Origin: Myxococcaceae bacterium
Lineage (GTDB): Bacteria > Myxococcota > Myxococcia > Myxococcales > Myxococcaceae
DNA length: 34,692 nt
Direction: 5' to 3'
Assembly (NCBI GenBank): GCA_019694575.1
Contig: JAIBBR010000049.1
Location: 1 to 34,692, forward strand
This document shows positions 8,162 to 17,921 of this stretch, piece after piece. The position numbers were made by a program, and so were the translations under genes. The notes beneath the pieces were generated by a model. The model made no database searches. It was given only the letters and a program-made list of their open reading frames with translations, and had not been told where the DNA came from. Within the stretch, counting starts at the first letter, position 1. Each line of letters begins with the position of its first letter.

Positions 8162-8809
8162 GTGACGTCAGACGAGCCCATCAACATCGAGAGCGAGCGC
8201 AGCGCGCGCATGCGTGAGTTAGAGACGCGCCTTTCGCAAAAGAGCCCTGTCGGCGTGAAGCCGATGGTGTCGGGGCTCGCGCTGTTGGCGTGCCTGGCCA
8301 TGCTGTTCATGATGCGCCTCGACATCGCCTATTTCTTTTCGAGCCGCGAACCGGTGTCGCTGGGCAGCGAAGGGCAGTACCGGCTGCAGGCGCCTCCCAA
8401 CAACCGTTACGTCGAGCTTCACGGGCAGCCCACGTTGCGTGGCACCTTCGGTCAAGACAAAGGCAAGGTGATTGTGATGGTGGGCATTCGCGACACGCCG
8501 ATTGCCCTGGTGCGTGGTGCGTTAGAAAGCGAGCCGTGGAAACCCGGCAGCGTGCCGGCGCAGCCTGATCAACGCCCTTTCTTGGTGCGGGGCCGTTTGC
8601 TCGCGCGGGCCGACGCTGACCGCTACGAAGTCGACGGGTTTCAGAAGCTCGCGGCGATGGGTGAAGTCAGCCCTCGGTGGGTGCTGATTGAAGGCGCGAA
8701 ACCGGGCGGTGATGTGAGCACCTTTCTTCAAGCCGGCCTGCTCGCGGCGTTGGCGGCGATGAATGCGTGGCTGCTCAAGCGGGGGTTGACCTCGCGCCGT
8801 ACCGCGTAA
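8162..8809 (+). CDS. Membrane protein of unknown function, downstream of cdnL
   Basis: 215 aa, starting at GTG 12 nt after the cdnL stop, so probably co-transcribed. One transmembrane helix lies near residues 37-56 (VSGLALLACLAMLFMMRLDI) and another near 190-207 (FLQAGLLAALAAMNAWLL). They flank an extracytoplasmic domain of about 130 aa. Layout (helix, OB-like beta domain, helix) vaguely recalls SURF1-type proteins, but no signature residues support that name. The stop codon TAA (8807-8809) coincides with the left flank of the palindromic element that follows. Confidence 0.75.
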   Translation: MTSDEPINIESERSARMRELETRLSQKSPVGVKPMVSGLALLACLAMLFMMRLDIAYFFSSREPVSLGSEGQYRLQAPPNNRYVELHGQPTLRGTFGQDKGKVIVMVGIRDTPIALVRGALESEPWKPGSVPAQPDQRPFLVRGRLLARADADRYEVDGFQKLAAMGEVSPRWVLIEGAKPGGDVSTFLQAGLLAALAAMNAWLLKRGLTSRRTA

Positions 8810-8967
8810 GGGCCCGCCGCAAAATAAACGGTCCGAGATCTGCGCCGAGGCGCCCGGACGGCGAGGCGCGCGACCTAAGATTTACCAGTGGTAAGTCGCA
8901 GGGAGCGCAACGCGGACAGCCGGGATGGATCGGCGCTGATATGGAGCGTTTATTTTGCGGCTGGCCC
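8810..8967. mobile_element. MITE-like inverted-repeat element with TAA flanks
   Basis: A 158-bp imperfect palindrome. The outermost arms (8810-8830 and 8947-8967) match over 21 bp with one mismatch and contain a perfect 15-bp block, GCCGCAAAATAAACG/CGTTTATTTTGCGGC. With small gaps the pairing continues inwards to about 8848 and 8930. The centre holds a further small palindrome, TTACCA-G-TGGTAA (8882-8894), on the same axis. Both ends begin GGGCC and are flanked by TAA (8807-8809 and 8968-8970), as expected for a 3-bp target duplication. There is no ORF inside. The left TAA is the stop codon of the preceding gene. A non-mobile structured repeat or terminator is the main alternative. Confidence 0.6.
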
Positions 8968-8986
8968 TAAGCCTTGGGGCCGGCCC

Positions 8987-9796
8987 CTACGGTACTTTCG
9001 CCCACCTCACGTTGATTCGCGACACGTCGGTCTCTTCGTAATACTCGACCCGCACCGAATGCGTGCCCGCGGTCAGCGTTTTGCGCGCGGTGAAGGGGTT
9101 ACTGGGCATGGCGCTCTGGTGCCGCCACTCGTTGATGATTTGTATGTCGTCAACATAGACGCGAACCCCGTCGTCGGCGAAGGCCTCGAACGCATATTCC
9201 GCCGCGTCGAAGGTGAAATGGCCGGTCCATGAGAGCGAGAACGAATTAATGGGCGAGGTGCCCGGCACCGCTCCGCTTTGCCAGTCGTAGTCAATGGCTT
9301 GGCTTTCACAACGCGCAAAGCCTGGCGTACCGGTCAATGTTTGGTTCGGCCAGTAGATCATCAACCAGGTGTTGGCGGGGCAGGTGGGCAGCTGAATTTT
9401 TTCGGTACGCACTGACTGAGTGACGACGCTTTGGTTTAGAGCCCAGTCGGTGGCGCGTACCTTCAGCGTGTGCTGGCCGTCTTTATAACCCGCAGTGTTG
9501 ATGCGAAAGCTCCAGCGCAGCGGGGTCATGTCGTTGTGGTCAACCAATTGGTCGTCGATGAGCAGCTCGATTTTCACGGGCACCTGCGAGTTATCGGTGA
9601 CGGTACCCGCGATATCGACCTCGCCCACCAGCGTCTGCCCACCGTCAGGCTGCTCGATGGTGACGACCGGCGGCTCGCAGTCGTCACCCGGTTTGCAGCC
9701 GGCGTCGACGCCCGCATCAAGCATCGGTTTCTGAGGGCCGCCACAGGCTGCCAACCACGCAATCAATACACAGCCACTGGTGCGAAGAAGAACCAT
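8987..9796 (-). CDS. Lipoprotein with Ig-like and PA14-like domains
   Basis: About 269 aa. The signal peptide ends in a lipobox (IAWLAAC), so it is an outer-envelope lipoprotein. After a short Asp/Cys linker comes an Ig-like module (about 40-125: VTIEQPDGGQTLVGEVDIAG) of the kind found in secreted proteins. The C-terminal 130 residues look like a PA14 domain: 'FDAAEYAFEAFADDGVRVY', then the Asp-Asp and IINEW region, and TAGTHSVRVEYYEE near the end. PA14 domains often bind glycans, so a cell-surface carbohydrate role is plausible but unproven. I prefer ATG 9796; an upstream in-frame TTG (9814) would add six residues. Neither has a clear Shine-Dalgarno. Confidence 0.8.
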   Translation of the reverse strand: MVLLRTSGCVLIAWLAACGGPQKPMLDAGVDAGCKPGDDCEPPVVTIEQPDGGQTLVGEVDIAGTVTDNSQVPVKIELLIDDQLVDHNDMTPLRWSFRINTAGYKDGQHTLKVRATDWALNQSVVTQSVRTEKIQLPTCPANTWLMIYWPNQTLTGTPGFARCESQAIDYDWQSGAVPGTSPINSFSLSWTGHFTFDAAEYAFEAFADDGVRVYVDDIQIINEWRHQSAMPSNPFTARKTLTAGTHSVRVEYYEETDVSRINVRWAKVP

Positions 9797-9915
9797 GGGT
9801 GTGATTTTGAGCAACCGCTGTGCCGATTACAAAATTCAAGTGGTTTGTTTGGTTTAAATTTCCTCTGAATGTATTTTGTTGTAGCGAAACCAGACATAGG
9901 CCTTCTGGAGCCGAG

Positions 9916-9937
9916 GCAGAATGTCAGCAGAATGTCA
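9916..9937 (+). promoter_or_regulatory. Tandem 11-bp repeat resembling a Pho box
   Basis: GCAGAATGTCA occurs twice head to tail (9916-9926, 9927-9937), placing two TGTCA cores exactly 11 bp apart and followed by GTTTTG. This is the architecture bound by PhoB/OmpR-type regulators. It lies about 120 nt upstream of the lipoprotein gene at 8987-9796, but with the TGTCA cores on the opposite strand, which weakens the assignment. Confidence 0.35.
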
Positions 9938-9963
9938 GTTTTGTCGAGCCAGGCGAACCATGC

Positions 9964-10003
9964 AAAAAGAGGCCCCGGTTGCCGCAAAGGACGAACCGGG
10001 ACC
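9964..10003 (-). terminator. Rho-independent terminator of the small secreted-protein gene
   Basis: On the minus strand GGTCCCGGTT (10003-9994) pairs with AACCGGGGCC (9980-9971), 10 bp with one G-T, around a 13-nt loop. It is followed by TCTTTTT. It lies 29 nt after the stop of the gene at 10032-10319. A smaller GCATTTT/AAAATGC hairpin sits between the two. Confidence 0.75.
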
Positions 10004-10031
10004 CCTGGAGACTGCATTTTGAAAATGCGGT

Positions 10032-10319
10032 TTACTTCTCGGCTTTGGGTGCCACGCCGAGCGCGACTTCGACATCGTGCGCGGTCTTAAACTTCGCGCC
10101 ATCTTTGATTTTGCCGTCGAAGCAGGCGCGCTCTTCTTTCGTGAGCTCTTCAGTCTTGTACGCCTCTTTCACTGCTTTACCGGTCGTCGGGTAGGTGATG
10201 CTCGACTCGAGGTGCGTTTTGATTTTGTCAGCGTCCGTCCACTTGCACGGCTTGTTGGCAAAAGCAGCGCCCGAGGCGAAGACCACGGCGACGACGGCAA
10301 CTTGGATCAACGATTTCAT
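10032..10319 (-). CDS. Small secreted protein of unknown function
   Basis: 95 aa starting at ATG 10319 with an AAGGAA ribosome binding site a few bases upstream. The reading frame is open further upstream, but the signal peptide (MKSLIQVAVVAVVFASGAAFA) fixes this start. The mature part is about 74 aa, charged, with two cysteines (one in KPCKW, one in RACFDGK) that could form a disulfide. It is likely periplasmic. It lies downstream of the DUF1304 gene in the same direction and ends at a clear terminator. No family recognised. Confidence 0.75.
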   Translation of the reverse strand: MKSLIQVAVVAVVFASGAAFANKPCKWTDADKIKTHLESSITYPTTGKAVKEAYKTEELTKEERACFDGKIKDGAKFKTAHDVEVALGVAPKAEK

Positions 10320-10404
10320 TCGGGTTCCTTGTTGAGACGCCCCGCGCCGGCCCGGCAGGGTGGCTCTTCGTACACCCGTGACAACTTTGCGGTCAAAGCA
10401 TTGC

Positions 10405-10770
10405 TCAAAGCACCAGGCTGCCCAGTGCCAGCATCGCCGGCAGGGTCTGCACATAAAGAATCTGCCGCTTGCCGGTCGACCACGCGCCGTAAAGGCCCGC
10501 CACCACCACGCATGCGCCGAAGAAAATGAGCGCCCTTTGACCCATGGGCGAGGCCGGGCCTTCTGCCAGCCCCCACACGATGCCGGCGGCGAGAAAGCCG
10601 TTGTACAGCCCCTGGTTCTTGGCGAGCACGGCCGTCACCGCGGCCTGTTCTTTCGATTGCCGAAAGGTTTTTAGGCCGAGCGGTTTTTCCCAAAGAAACA
10701 TTTCTAACGCCATGAACCAGACGTGAAGCAGCGCCACCAGCGCGAACAGAATCGAAGAAATGAGCGTCAT
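10405..10770 (-). CDS. DUF1304-family small membrane protein
   Basis: 121 aa, four predicted transmembrane helices. The first segments (LFALVALLHVWFMALEMFLW), followed by EKPLGLKTF, KNQGLYNGFLAAGI and the final helix pair, match the DUF1304 pattern of small integral inner-membrane proteins. Their role is unknown. It begins 34 nt after the stop of the NtrC-type regulator gene and is probably in the same transcript. Confidence 0.85.
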   Translation of the reverse strand: MTLISSILFALVALLHVWFMALEMFLWEKPLGLKTFRQSKEQAAVTAVLAKNQGLYNGFLAAGIVWGLAEGPASPMGQRALIFFGACVVVAGLYGAWSTGKRQILYVQTLPAMLALGSLVL

Positions 10771-10804
10771 CGCGCTGCCTTTACCACCTTGCCCTTGGCC
10801 GGCG

Positions 10805-12283
10805 TTACGCTTCAGGCGTGGCTGAGGGGTCAGTCGACGCAGAACTGGTTTCTCCTCCCGAACGGCGCAACCCCAGCGACTTCATCTTTTTGTAGAAATG
10901 GCCACGCTCCAAATCGAGCAGCTTGGCGGCTTCAGTCGCGTTGTCGCGGGTGAAAGACAACGCGCCCAAAATGATGTCGCGTTCAGCGTCATCGACCTGG
11001 TCGCGAAAAGTGCGGTCAGGGCGAAAGAGCGGTGTGGGCAGGGTGACGTTCACCGCGGGCACCGGCGCCGGCGTGGAAATTCGCGGCACCTGGGTCATCG
11101 CACCCGAACTTTCCGCATGGGGGCTGGGCAGCAGCGCGGCCGCTTCTTCTTTCGACACGTACGGGCCTTCGCTCAAAATCACCAGTCGCTCGACCAGGTT
11201 GCGTAGCTCGCGCACATTGCCGGGGTAGTCGTGTGCCACGAGCAACCCCAATGCTTCGGGGGCCAGACGCAGTGGCTTGCGGCCGTTGGTGCGGCAGGCT
11301 TCTTCTAAAAACGTTTCCACCAGCGAGGGAATGTCTTCGCGGCGCTCGCGCAAAGGCGGCGAATGAATTTGCACCACGTTCAAGCGAAAATAGAGGTCTT
11401 CACGAAAACGGCCGGCGACGATTTCTTTCTGCAAGTCTTTGTTGCTCGCCGCCACCACGCGCACGTCGACTTTGATGGTTTCACCGCCGCCTACGCGCTC
11501 CAACTCGCCCTCTTGCAGCACGCGCAGCAACTTCGCCTGCATCGACGCCGGCATGTCTCCCACTTCGTCGAGAAACAGCGTGCCGGTGTGCGCGAGCTCG
11601 AACTTGCCGCGCCGGGCGGTGACCGCTCCGGTGAAGGCGCCTTTTTCGTGGCCGAACAACTCACTCTCAATCAAGTCATGCGGCACCGCGGCGCAGTTGA
11701 GCTTCACGAAGGGGCCGGCTTTGCGCTTCGAATGCGAATGAATGGCGCGGGCAATCAATTCTTTGCCCGACCCGTTTTCGCCTGAAATCAGCACCCGGCC
11801 TTCGGTCGGAGCGGCCTTTCGAATCAGCGTAAAAACCCGGTGCAGTGCGCTGCTCTTGCCCACCATTTCGTAGCGGCTGACTTCGGCTTTCAAGGTCGAC
11901 AGCTCTTCAACCACCGCCTGGTGCTCGAGCGCGTTCTTCACCGCGAGCAACAGCCGGTCACGCGAAATGGGCTTTTCTAAAAAGTCTCGTGCGCCCTTCT
12001 GAGTCGCTTTGACCGCGGTCTCGATGGTGCCGTGCCCGCTCATCATGATGACCGGCAATTCGGGGCGCAGCTTCTTGATGCGCTCTAGCGCGGTGAGCCC
12101 ATCGAGGTCAGGCATCTTCACGTCCATCACCACCGCGTCGACCGGCTTGGCGGCGAGCAGGTCGAGCGCGAGCTGAGCTCCCGCGGCGAGCTCGGTTTGG
12201 TACCCCTCGAGCTGCAGTGCCTGGTTCAGGGTGAGCAGAATGTTCTTTTCATCATCAACGAGAAGGACAGTGGCGAGTGACAT
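10805..12283 (-). CDS. NtrC-family sigma-54-dependent response regulator
   Basis: 492 aa. The receiver domain (1-120) has D10/D11, phospho-acceptor D54 in VVMDVKMP and the conserved Lys in FLEKP. The AAA+ activator domain (about 138-370) carries Walker A GENGSGKE (168-175), the sigma-54 contact loop GAFTGA (215-220) and a Walker B near GTLFLDEVGDM. A Pro-rich linker leads to a Fis-type helix-turn-helix (about 430-472: NATEAAKLLDLERGHFYKKM). It should activate sigma-54 promoters when phosphorylated. No partner histidine kinase is in the window, so it is locally orphan. ATG 12283 follows GGAG. A hairpin ACACCC-AACG-GGGTGT (12295-12310) lies just upstream in the leader. Such regulators are numerous in myxobacteria, so no specific name is given. 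Confidence 0.93.
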   Translation of the reverse strand: MSLATVLLVDDEKNILLTLNQALQLEGYQTELAAGAQLALDLLAAKPVDAVVMDVKMPDLDGLTALERIKKLRPELPVIMMSGHGTIETAVKATQKGARDFLEKPISRDRLLLAVKNALEHQAVVEELSTLKAEVSRYEMVGKSSALHRVFTLIRKAAPTEGRVLISGENGSGKELIARAIHSHSKRKAGPFVKLNCAAVPHDLIESELFGHEKGAFTGAVTARRGKFELAHTGTLFLDEVGDMPASMQAKLLRVLQEGELERVGGGETIKVDVRVVAASNKDLQKEIVAGRFREDLYFRLNVVQIHSPPLRERREDIPSLVETFLEEACRTNGRKPLRLAPEALGLLVAHDYPGNVRELRNLVERLVILSEGPYVSKEEAAALLPSPHAESSGAMTQVPRISTPAPVPAVNVTLPTPLFRPDRTFRDQVDDAERDIILGALSFTRDNATEAAKLLDLERGHFYKKMKSLGLRRSGGETSSASTDPSATPEA

Positions 12284-12427
12284 GTGGCTCCGAGAACACC
12301 CAACGGGGTGTGGCTATTCTGCCGCGCTTTCAAGGCAGTGAGGGTTACGATTGCAACCCGCTTGCCGATGAGCGAAATACCGTTGAGTTTCGCGCGTTTT
12401 GCAAAGAACAAACTTGGGAGGCGGTAA

Positions 12428-13126
12428 ATGATGAACCGAAGATTGTGGCTGGTAGCGGTGGGAATGTCCGCTCTTGTAGCAGCCTGTAAGCCGACCTACC
12501 CGAAGTGCGAAAACGACGAGCACTGCACTGAAAAAGGCGAAGTCTGCGTTCAGGGCATGTGCCGCGAGTGCGCCACCGACGCCAACTGCAAAGCCGGCTT
12601 TGTATGCGACATGAACAAGTGCGTGCCCAAGCCTGAGTGCACCGACGACGGCCAGTGCGGCACTGGCAGCAAGTGCTCGCACGGCAAGTGCATGGTGGAC
12701 CCCAACTTCAAGAAGCCGGGCACCTGTGCGGTGAATGACGACTGCCCTTCGGGCCAAGAGTGCGTGGCCGGTACCTGCGCGGTGAAGACGGCGAAGGTGT
12801 GCACGTACGAGCCGATTCACTTCGACTTCAACGAGAGCAAGCTGACCATCGAAGGCCAACAAATGCTCGCCACTTTGGCCGAGTGCATCAAGAAAGAAGG
12901 CGTCAAGTTGCGGCTCGAAGGCCATGCCGACGACCGCGGTACTGAAGAGTACAACCTGCAGCTTTCTAACCGTCGTGCCGAGTCGGTGAAGAAGTACCTG
13001 GTGACCTTGGGCGTGAAAGACGGCGACCTTGACCCCATCGGTTACGGCGAGAACCGGCCGGCACAGCAGGGGGCCAACGAAGCGGCGTGGGCGGCGAACC
13101 GCCGTGTCGAGTTAGTGAAGAAGTAA
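12428..13126 (+). CDS. Cys-rich OmpA/Pal-like lipoprotein
   Basis: 232 aa. The signal peptide ends in the lipobox LVAAC. The N-terminal half holds four tandem Cys modules of about 18 residues (C-x5-C-x5/6-C-x4-C, for example CATDANCKAGFVCDMNKC), presumably disulfide-bonded. The C-terminal half (about 118-232) is an OmpA/Pal peptidoglycan-binding domain with IHFDFNESKL, GHADDRGTEEYN and the Arg-rich helix LSNRRAESVKKYL, which tethers outer membrane to cell wall. ATG 12428 and ATG 12431 are both reasonable after GGAGG (12417-12421). The Cys modules resemble those of the lipoproteins at 17922 and 25597. A hairpin follows the gene. Confidence 0.9.
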   Translation: MMNRRLWLVAVGMSALVAACKPTYPKCENDEHCTEKGEVCVQGMCRECATDANCKAGFVCDMNKCVPKPECTDDGQCGTGSKCSHGKCMVDPNFKKPGTCAVNDDCPSGQECVAGTCAVKTAKVCTYEPIHFDFNESKLTIEGQQMLATLAECIKKEGVKLRLEGHADDRGTEEYNLQLSNRRAESVKKYLVTLGVKDGDLDPIGYGENRPAQQGANEAAWAANRRVELVKK

Positions 13127-13160
13127 GCGCGTATTAACCCCACTCTTTGCTTGATCACTT

Positions 13161-13190
13161 GAGGCCACGGGATGACAACCCTGTGGCCTC
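13161..13190 (+). terminator. Hairpin terminator after the OmpA-like gene
   Basis: GAGGCCACGGG (13161-13171) pairs with CCCTGTGGCCTC (13179-13190), 11 bp with one bulged T and a 7-nt loop. The downstream sequence (ACCCATTTCTT) is only modestly T-rich, so efficiency is uncertain. Confidence 0.5.
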
Positions 13191-13216
13191 ACCCATTTCT
13201 TCACAAGGAGCATTCA

Positions 13217-14002
13217 ATGCCTGAATTCATGAAGAGGGCGCCTGGTAACTTTTGCTGGGCAGAATACAACGCCAATGACCCGCTGGCGGCGCGGCAGTTC
13301 TATACAAACGTGTTCGGCTGGCAAATGTCTGAAATGGCCGAGAAGATGAGCGACGGCTCGACCTATGCGATGGCGAACATCGGCGGCAAAAACGTGTGCG
13401 GGGTGATGCAGCTGCCCGCGCAGGCCAAAAAAATGGGCGCGCCTCCCCATTGGCTGGCGTACGTCGCGGTCGAAGACTGCGACCAAATGACGCAGAAGTG
13501 CACCACCTTGAAGGGCAACGTCATGGTGCAACCGATGAACGTGGGCCCCGGCCGCATGTCGGTGATTGCCGACCCTACCGGTGGCATGGTGGCCATGTGG
13601 CAGTCGATGAAGTCGATGGGCCCGTACTTGTACGACGAGCCCAACGCCATGTGCTGGAACGAGCTGATGACCAGCAATATGGACATTGCGGGCGGCTTCT
13701 ACGCCAAGCTCTTCGGCTGGCAAACCACCCCGATGGACATGGGCGGCCATGCGTATACCGTGTTCAAAGCGGGTGACACGATGATTGGTGGCATGTTCGG
13801 CACACCGCCTGAAATGAAGGGCACACCGAGCAACTGGAGCACCTGCTTTCGTGTCAACCACTGCGACGACACATGCAAAGTGATTGCGAAGCACGGCGGC
13901 AAAGTGCTGAGCGAGCCGATGGACATTCCCACGGTGGGTCGTTACGCCGTCTGTATGGACCCCCAAGGGGCAATGTTCACGCTGCTGCAGCCTCCCAAGT
14001 AG
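13217..14002 (+). CDS. Two-domain VOC (glyoxalase/bleomycin-resistance fold) protein
   Basis: 261 aa with an internal duplication of the VOC fold. Repeat 1 spans about 8-120 (NFCWAEYNANDPLAARQFYTNVFGW) and repeat 2 about 130-258 (CWNELMTSNMDIAGGFYAKLFGW); each ends in a D-P-x-G motif typical of the family (ADPTGGMVAMWQ, MDPQGAMFTLLQ). Members bind a metal or small hydrophobic ligands; the substrate cannot be deduced. It has no signal peptide and is cytoplasmic. ATG 13217 follows AAGGAG (13205-13210). An in-frame ATG at 13172 falls inside the preceding hairpin and is rejected. A strong terminator follows. Confidence 0.88.
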   Translation: MPEFMKRAPGNFCWAEYNANDPLAARQFYTNVFGWQMSEMAEKMSDGSTYAMANIGGKNVCGVMQLPAQAKKMGAPPHWLAYVAVEDCDQMTQKCTTLKGNVMVQPMNVGPGRMSVIADPTGGMVAMWQSMKSMGPYLYDEPNAMCWNELMTSNMDIAGGFYAKLFGWQTTPMDMGGHAYTVFKAGDTMIGGMFGTPPEMKGTPSNWSTCFRVNHCDDTCKVIAKHGGKVLSEPMDIPTVGRYAVCMDPQGAMFTLLQPPK

Positions 14003-14022
14003 CGTTACGCGCCAGTTCAAGG

Positions 14023-14053
14023 GCGGAGTCTCTTTGCGAGGCTCCGCTTTTTT
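14023..14053 (+). terminator. Rho-independent terminator after the VOC gene
   Basis: GCGGAGTCTC (14023-14032) pairs with GAGGCTCCGC (14038-14047), 10 bp with one T-G pair and a 5-nt loop. It is followed directly by six Ts. It separates this gene from the convergent ligA. Confidence 0.85.
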
Positions 14054-14059
14054 GTGCGG

Positions 14060-16048
<1,989 letters not shown>

Positions 16049-16134
16049 CTACCGCTTAGCCAATGGTGCAAAAATGAGCACACCTGCACGCGGCCAAGTC
16101 ACTATCAGCGATTGGTATTTCACCTGTTTCGCTG

Positions 16135-16163
16135 TTGACACCCAAAGAGCGCATCAATACGGT
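16135..16163 (+). promoter_or_regulatory. Candidate housekeeping promoter of rho
   Basis: A perfect -35 box TTGACA (16135-16140) is followed by a 17-nt spacer and a weak -10 TACGGT (16158-16163). It implies a leader of about 130 nt before rho. The leader contains a 7-bp hairpin GGCGCTG/CAGCGCC (16209-16215 with 16236-16242). Long leaders upstream of rho are autoregulated in other bacteria, so this is plausible but unproven here. Confidence 0.45.
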
Positions 16164-16301
16164 GGTTTTCGTCTTAACCGTTTCAACAAAGCGGCGCCCG
16201 TAAGTAACGGCGCTGCCAGTACTCAAGCCAAACAACAGCGCCTTCGCCTTAGCTTTCAACCAAGGTGTCGGCCCGATTGACCCCACTCCCAAGAGCTTCA
16301 C

Positions 16302-17873
16302 ATGCCCAAAGCACGTTCCGCGAAATCGACCGAAGAAGCTGATGACGAGCCGAAGAAGAAGAAGGCCCGCGCCGCTGATGATGACAAGCCCCGCAAGAAG
16401 GCGAAAGCCGCGCGTGGCGAAGATGACGCCGGGGCAGAAAGCGGCGAAGAGGGGGGCAAGCTGAAGCCGATTTTGACGGCCATGCCGCGCCCGGTGCGCG
16501 ACGATGAGCTGCAAGAGTCGCGTGACGTCGCCGAAGAGCCGGTTGAAGAGAAGGTTGAAGAGCCGGTGGCGTCGCCTCCTCCCGCGGTCGAAAAGCACGG
16601 TGACGGCGAGCTGCAGACGCTCAAGCTCAACGACTTGAAGCGCATGAAAATTGTCGAGCTCTCGCGCATGGCCCACAGCTTGGGCATCGAAGACGCGCAA
16701 GGCTTGAAGAAACAAGAGCTGCTCTTTTCGATTCTCAGCAACGTGGCCGAGAAGCGGTACGAAGTGCAGGCCGAAGGCGTCATGGAGCTGCTCTCGGACG
16801 GCTTTGGTTTCTTGCGCAGCGCCGACTCGGACTACCAGCCCAGCCCCGACGACATTTACTGCTCTCCGTCGCAGGTGCGCCGCTTCAACTTGCGACCTGG
16901 CGACACCGTCACCGGCCCCATTCGCCAGCCGCGTGAGGGCGAGCGCTTCTTTGCCTTGCAGCGCGTCGACAAAATCAACTTCGTCGACCCGATGTCGGCT
17001 GACGTCAAAGAGCGCATTCTCTTCGACAACCTCACGCCGCTGTACCCGACCAAGAAGCTCAAGCTCGAGCACGACGGCGCTGAAATGACCACCCGCATCA
17101 TCGACATGTTCTGCCCGATTGGTTTGGGGCAGCGCTGCTTGATTGTGGCGCCTCCCAAGGCCGGTAAGACGGTGTTGTTGCAGAACATCGCGCATGCGAT
17201 TTCGAAGAACCACCCCGACATCTTTCTCATCGTGCTGCTGGTCGACGAGCGCCCTGAAGAAGTGACTGACATGCAGCGCAATGTGAAGGGTGAAGTTGTC
17301 TCTTCGACCTTCGATGAGCCGGCCACCCGTCACGTACAAGTGGCTGAGATGGTCATCGACAAGGCCAAGCGTCTGGTCGAGCAGAAGCACGACGTGTGCA
17401 TTCTGCTCGACTCGATTACCCGTCTGGCGCGCGCGTACAACACGGTGGTGCCGCCCTCGGGCAAGATTCTCTCGGGCGGTGTCGACGCCAATGCGCTGCA
17501 CAAGCCGAAGCGCTTCTTCGGTGCCGCGCGCAACATTGAAGAAGGGGGCTCGCTCACCATCATTGGCACTGCGCTCATCGACACCGGCAGCCGCATGGAC
17601 GAAGTGATTTTCGAAGAGTTCAAGGGCACGGGTAACTCTGAAATCGTGCTCGACCGCAAGCTCTTCGAAAAGCGCATTTTCCCCTGCTTGGACATCAACA
17701 AGTCGGGTACGCGCAAAGAAGAGTTGCTGCTCACCCCGGCCGACCTGGTGCGCATCACCGCGCTGCGCCAAGTGCTGCACCCGTTCACGCCCATCGACGC
17801 CATGGAGTTCGTGCTCAAGCACATGCGCTCGAGTAAATCGAACACCGAGTTCTTGGGGTCGATGAACCGGTAA
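16302..17873 (+). CDS. rho: Transcription termination factor Rho
   Basis: Hexameric RNA-dependent ATPase that terminates transcription; 523 aa against 419 in E. coli. The extra length is an N-terminal low-complexity segment (about 1-100) made of alternating Lys/Arg and Asp/Glu/Ala runs, probably disordered. The core follows: the N-terminal helical motif ([18 protein letters not shown]), the RNA-binding cold-shock-like fold ([13 protein letters not shown]), Walker A PPKAGKT (near residue 287), the Q-loop region ([17 protein letters not shown]) and the R-loop ([18 protein letters not shown]). All functional motifs look intact. ATG 16302 has only a weak AAGAG upstream. The next gene starts 48 nt downstream without a convincing terminator in between. 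Confidence 0.97.
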   Translation: MPKARSAKSTEEADDEPKKKKARAADDDKPRKKAKAARGEDDAGAESGEEGGKLKPILTAMPRPVRDDELQESRDVAEEPVEEKVEEPVASPPPAVEKHGDGELQTLKLNDLKRMKIVELSRMAHSLGIEDAQGLKKQELLFSILSNVAEKRYEVQAEGVMELLSDGFGFLRSADSDYQPSPDDIYCSPSQVRRFNLRPGDTVTGPIRQPREGERFFALQRVDKINFVDPMSADVKERILFDNLTPLYPTKKLKLEHDGAEMTTRIIDMFCPIGLGQRCLIVAPPKAGKTVLLQNIAHAISKNHPDIFLIVLLVDERPEEVTDMQRNVKGEVVSSTFDEPATRHVQVAEMVIDKAKRLVEQKHDVCILLDSITRLARAYNTVVPPSGKILSGGVDANALHKPKRFFGAARNIEEGGSLTIIGTALIDTGSRMDEVIFEEFKGTGNSEIVLDRKLFEKRIFPCLDINKSGTRKEELLLTPADLVRITALRQVLHPFTPIDAMEFVLKHMRSSKSNTEFLGSMNR

Positions 17874-17921
17874 GCCTGCATTGCTTCAGGCGGGGAAAGC
17901 GCGCTAAGAGCGGCCCCCGCT

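Noticed and set aside
16074-16280. Small upstream frame (68 codons) before rho
   Set aside because: It begins upstream of the candidate rho promoter, so it would not be on that transcript, and it has no ribosome binding site or recognisable product.
16056-17822. 588-codon minus-strand frame antisense to rho
   Set aside because: Shadow of the rho coding strand: His/Arg/Val-rich composition typical of antisense frames in GC-rich genes, no domain recognised.
17874-17891. Hairpin GCCTG/CAGGC just after rho as a terminator
   Set aside because: Only 5 bp and no T-run follows; the next gene starts 30 nt later in the same direction.
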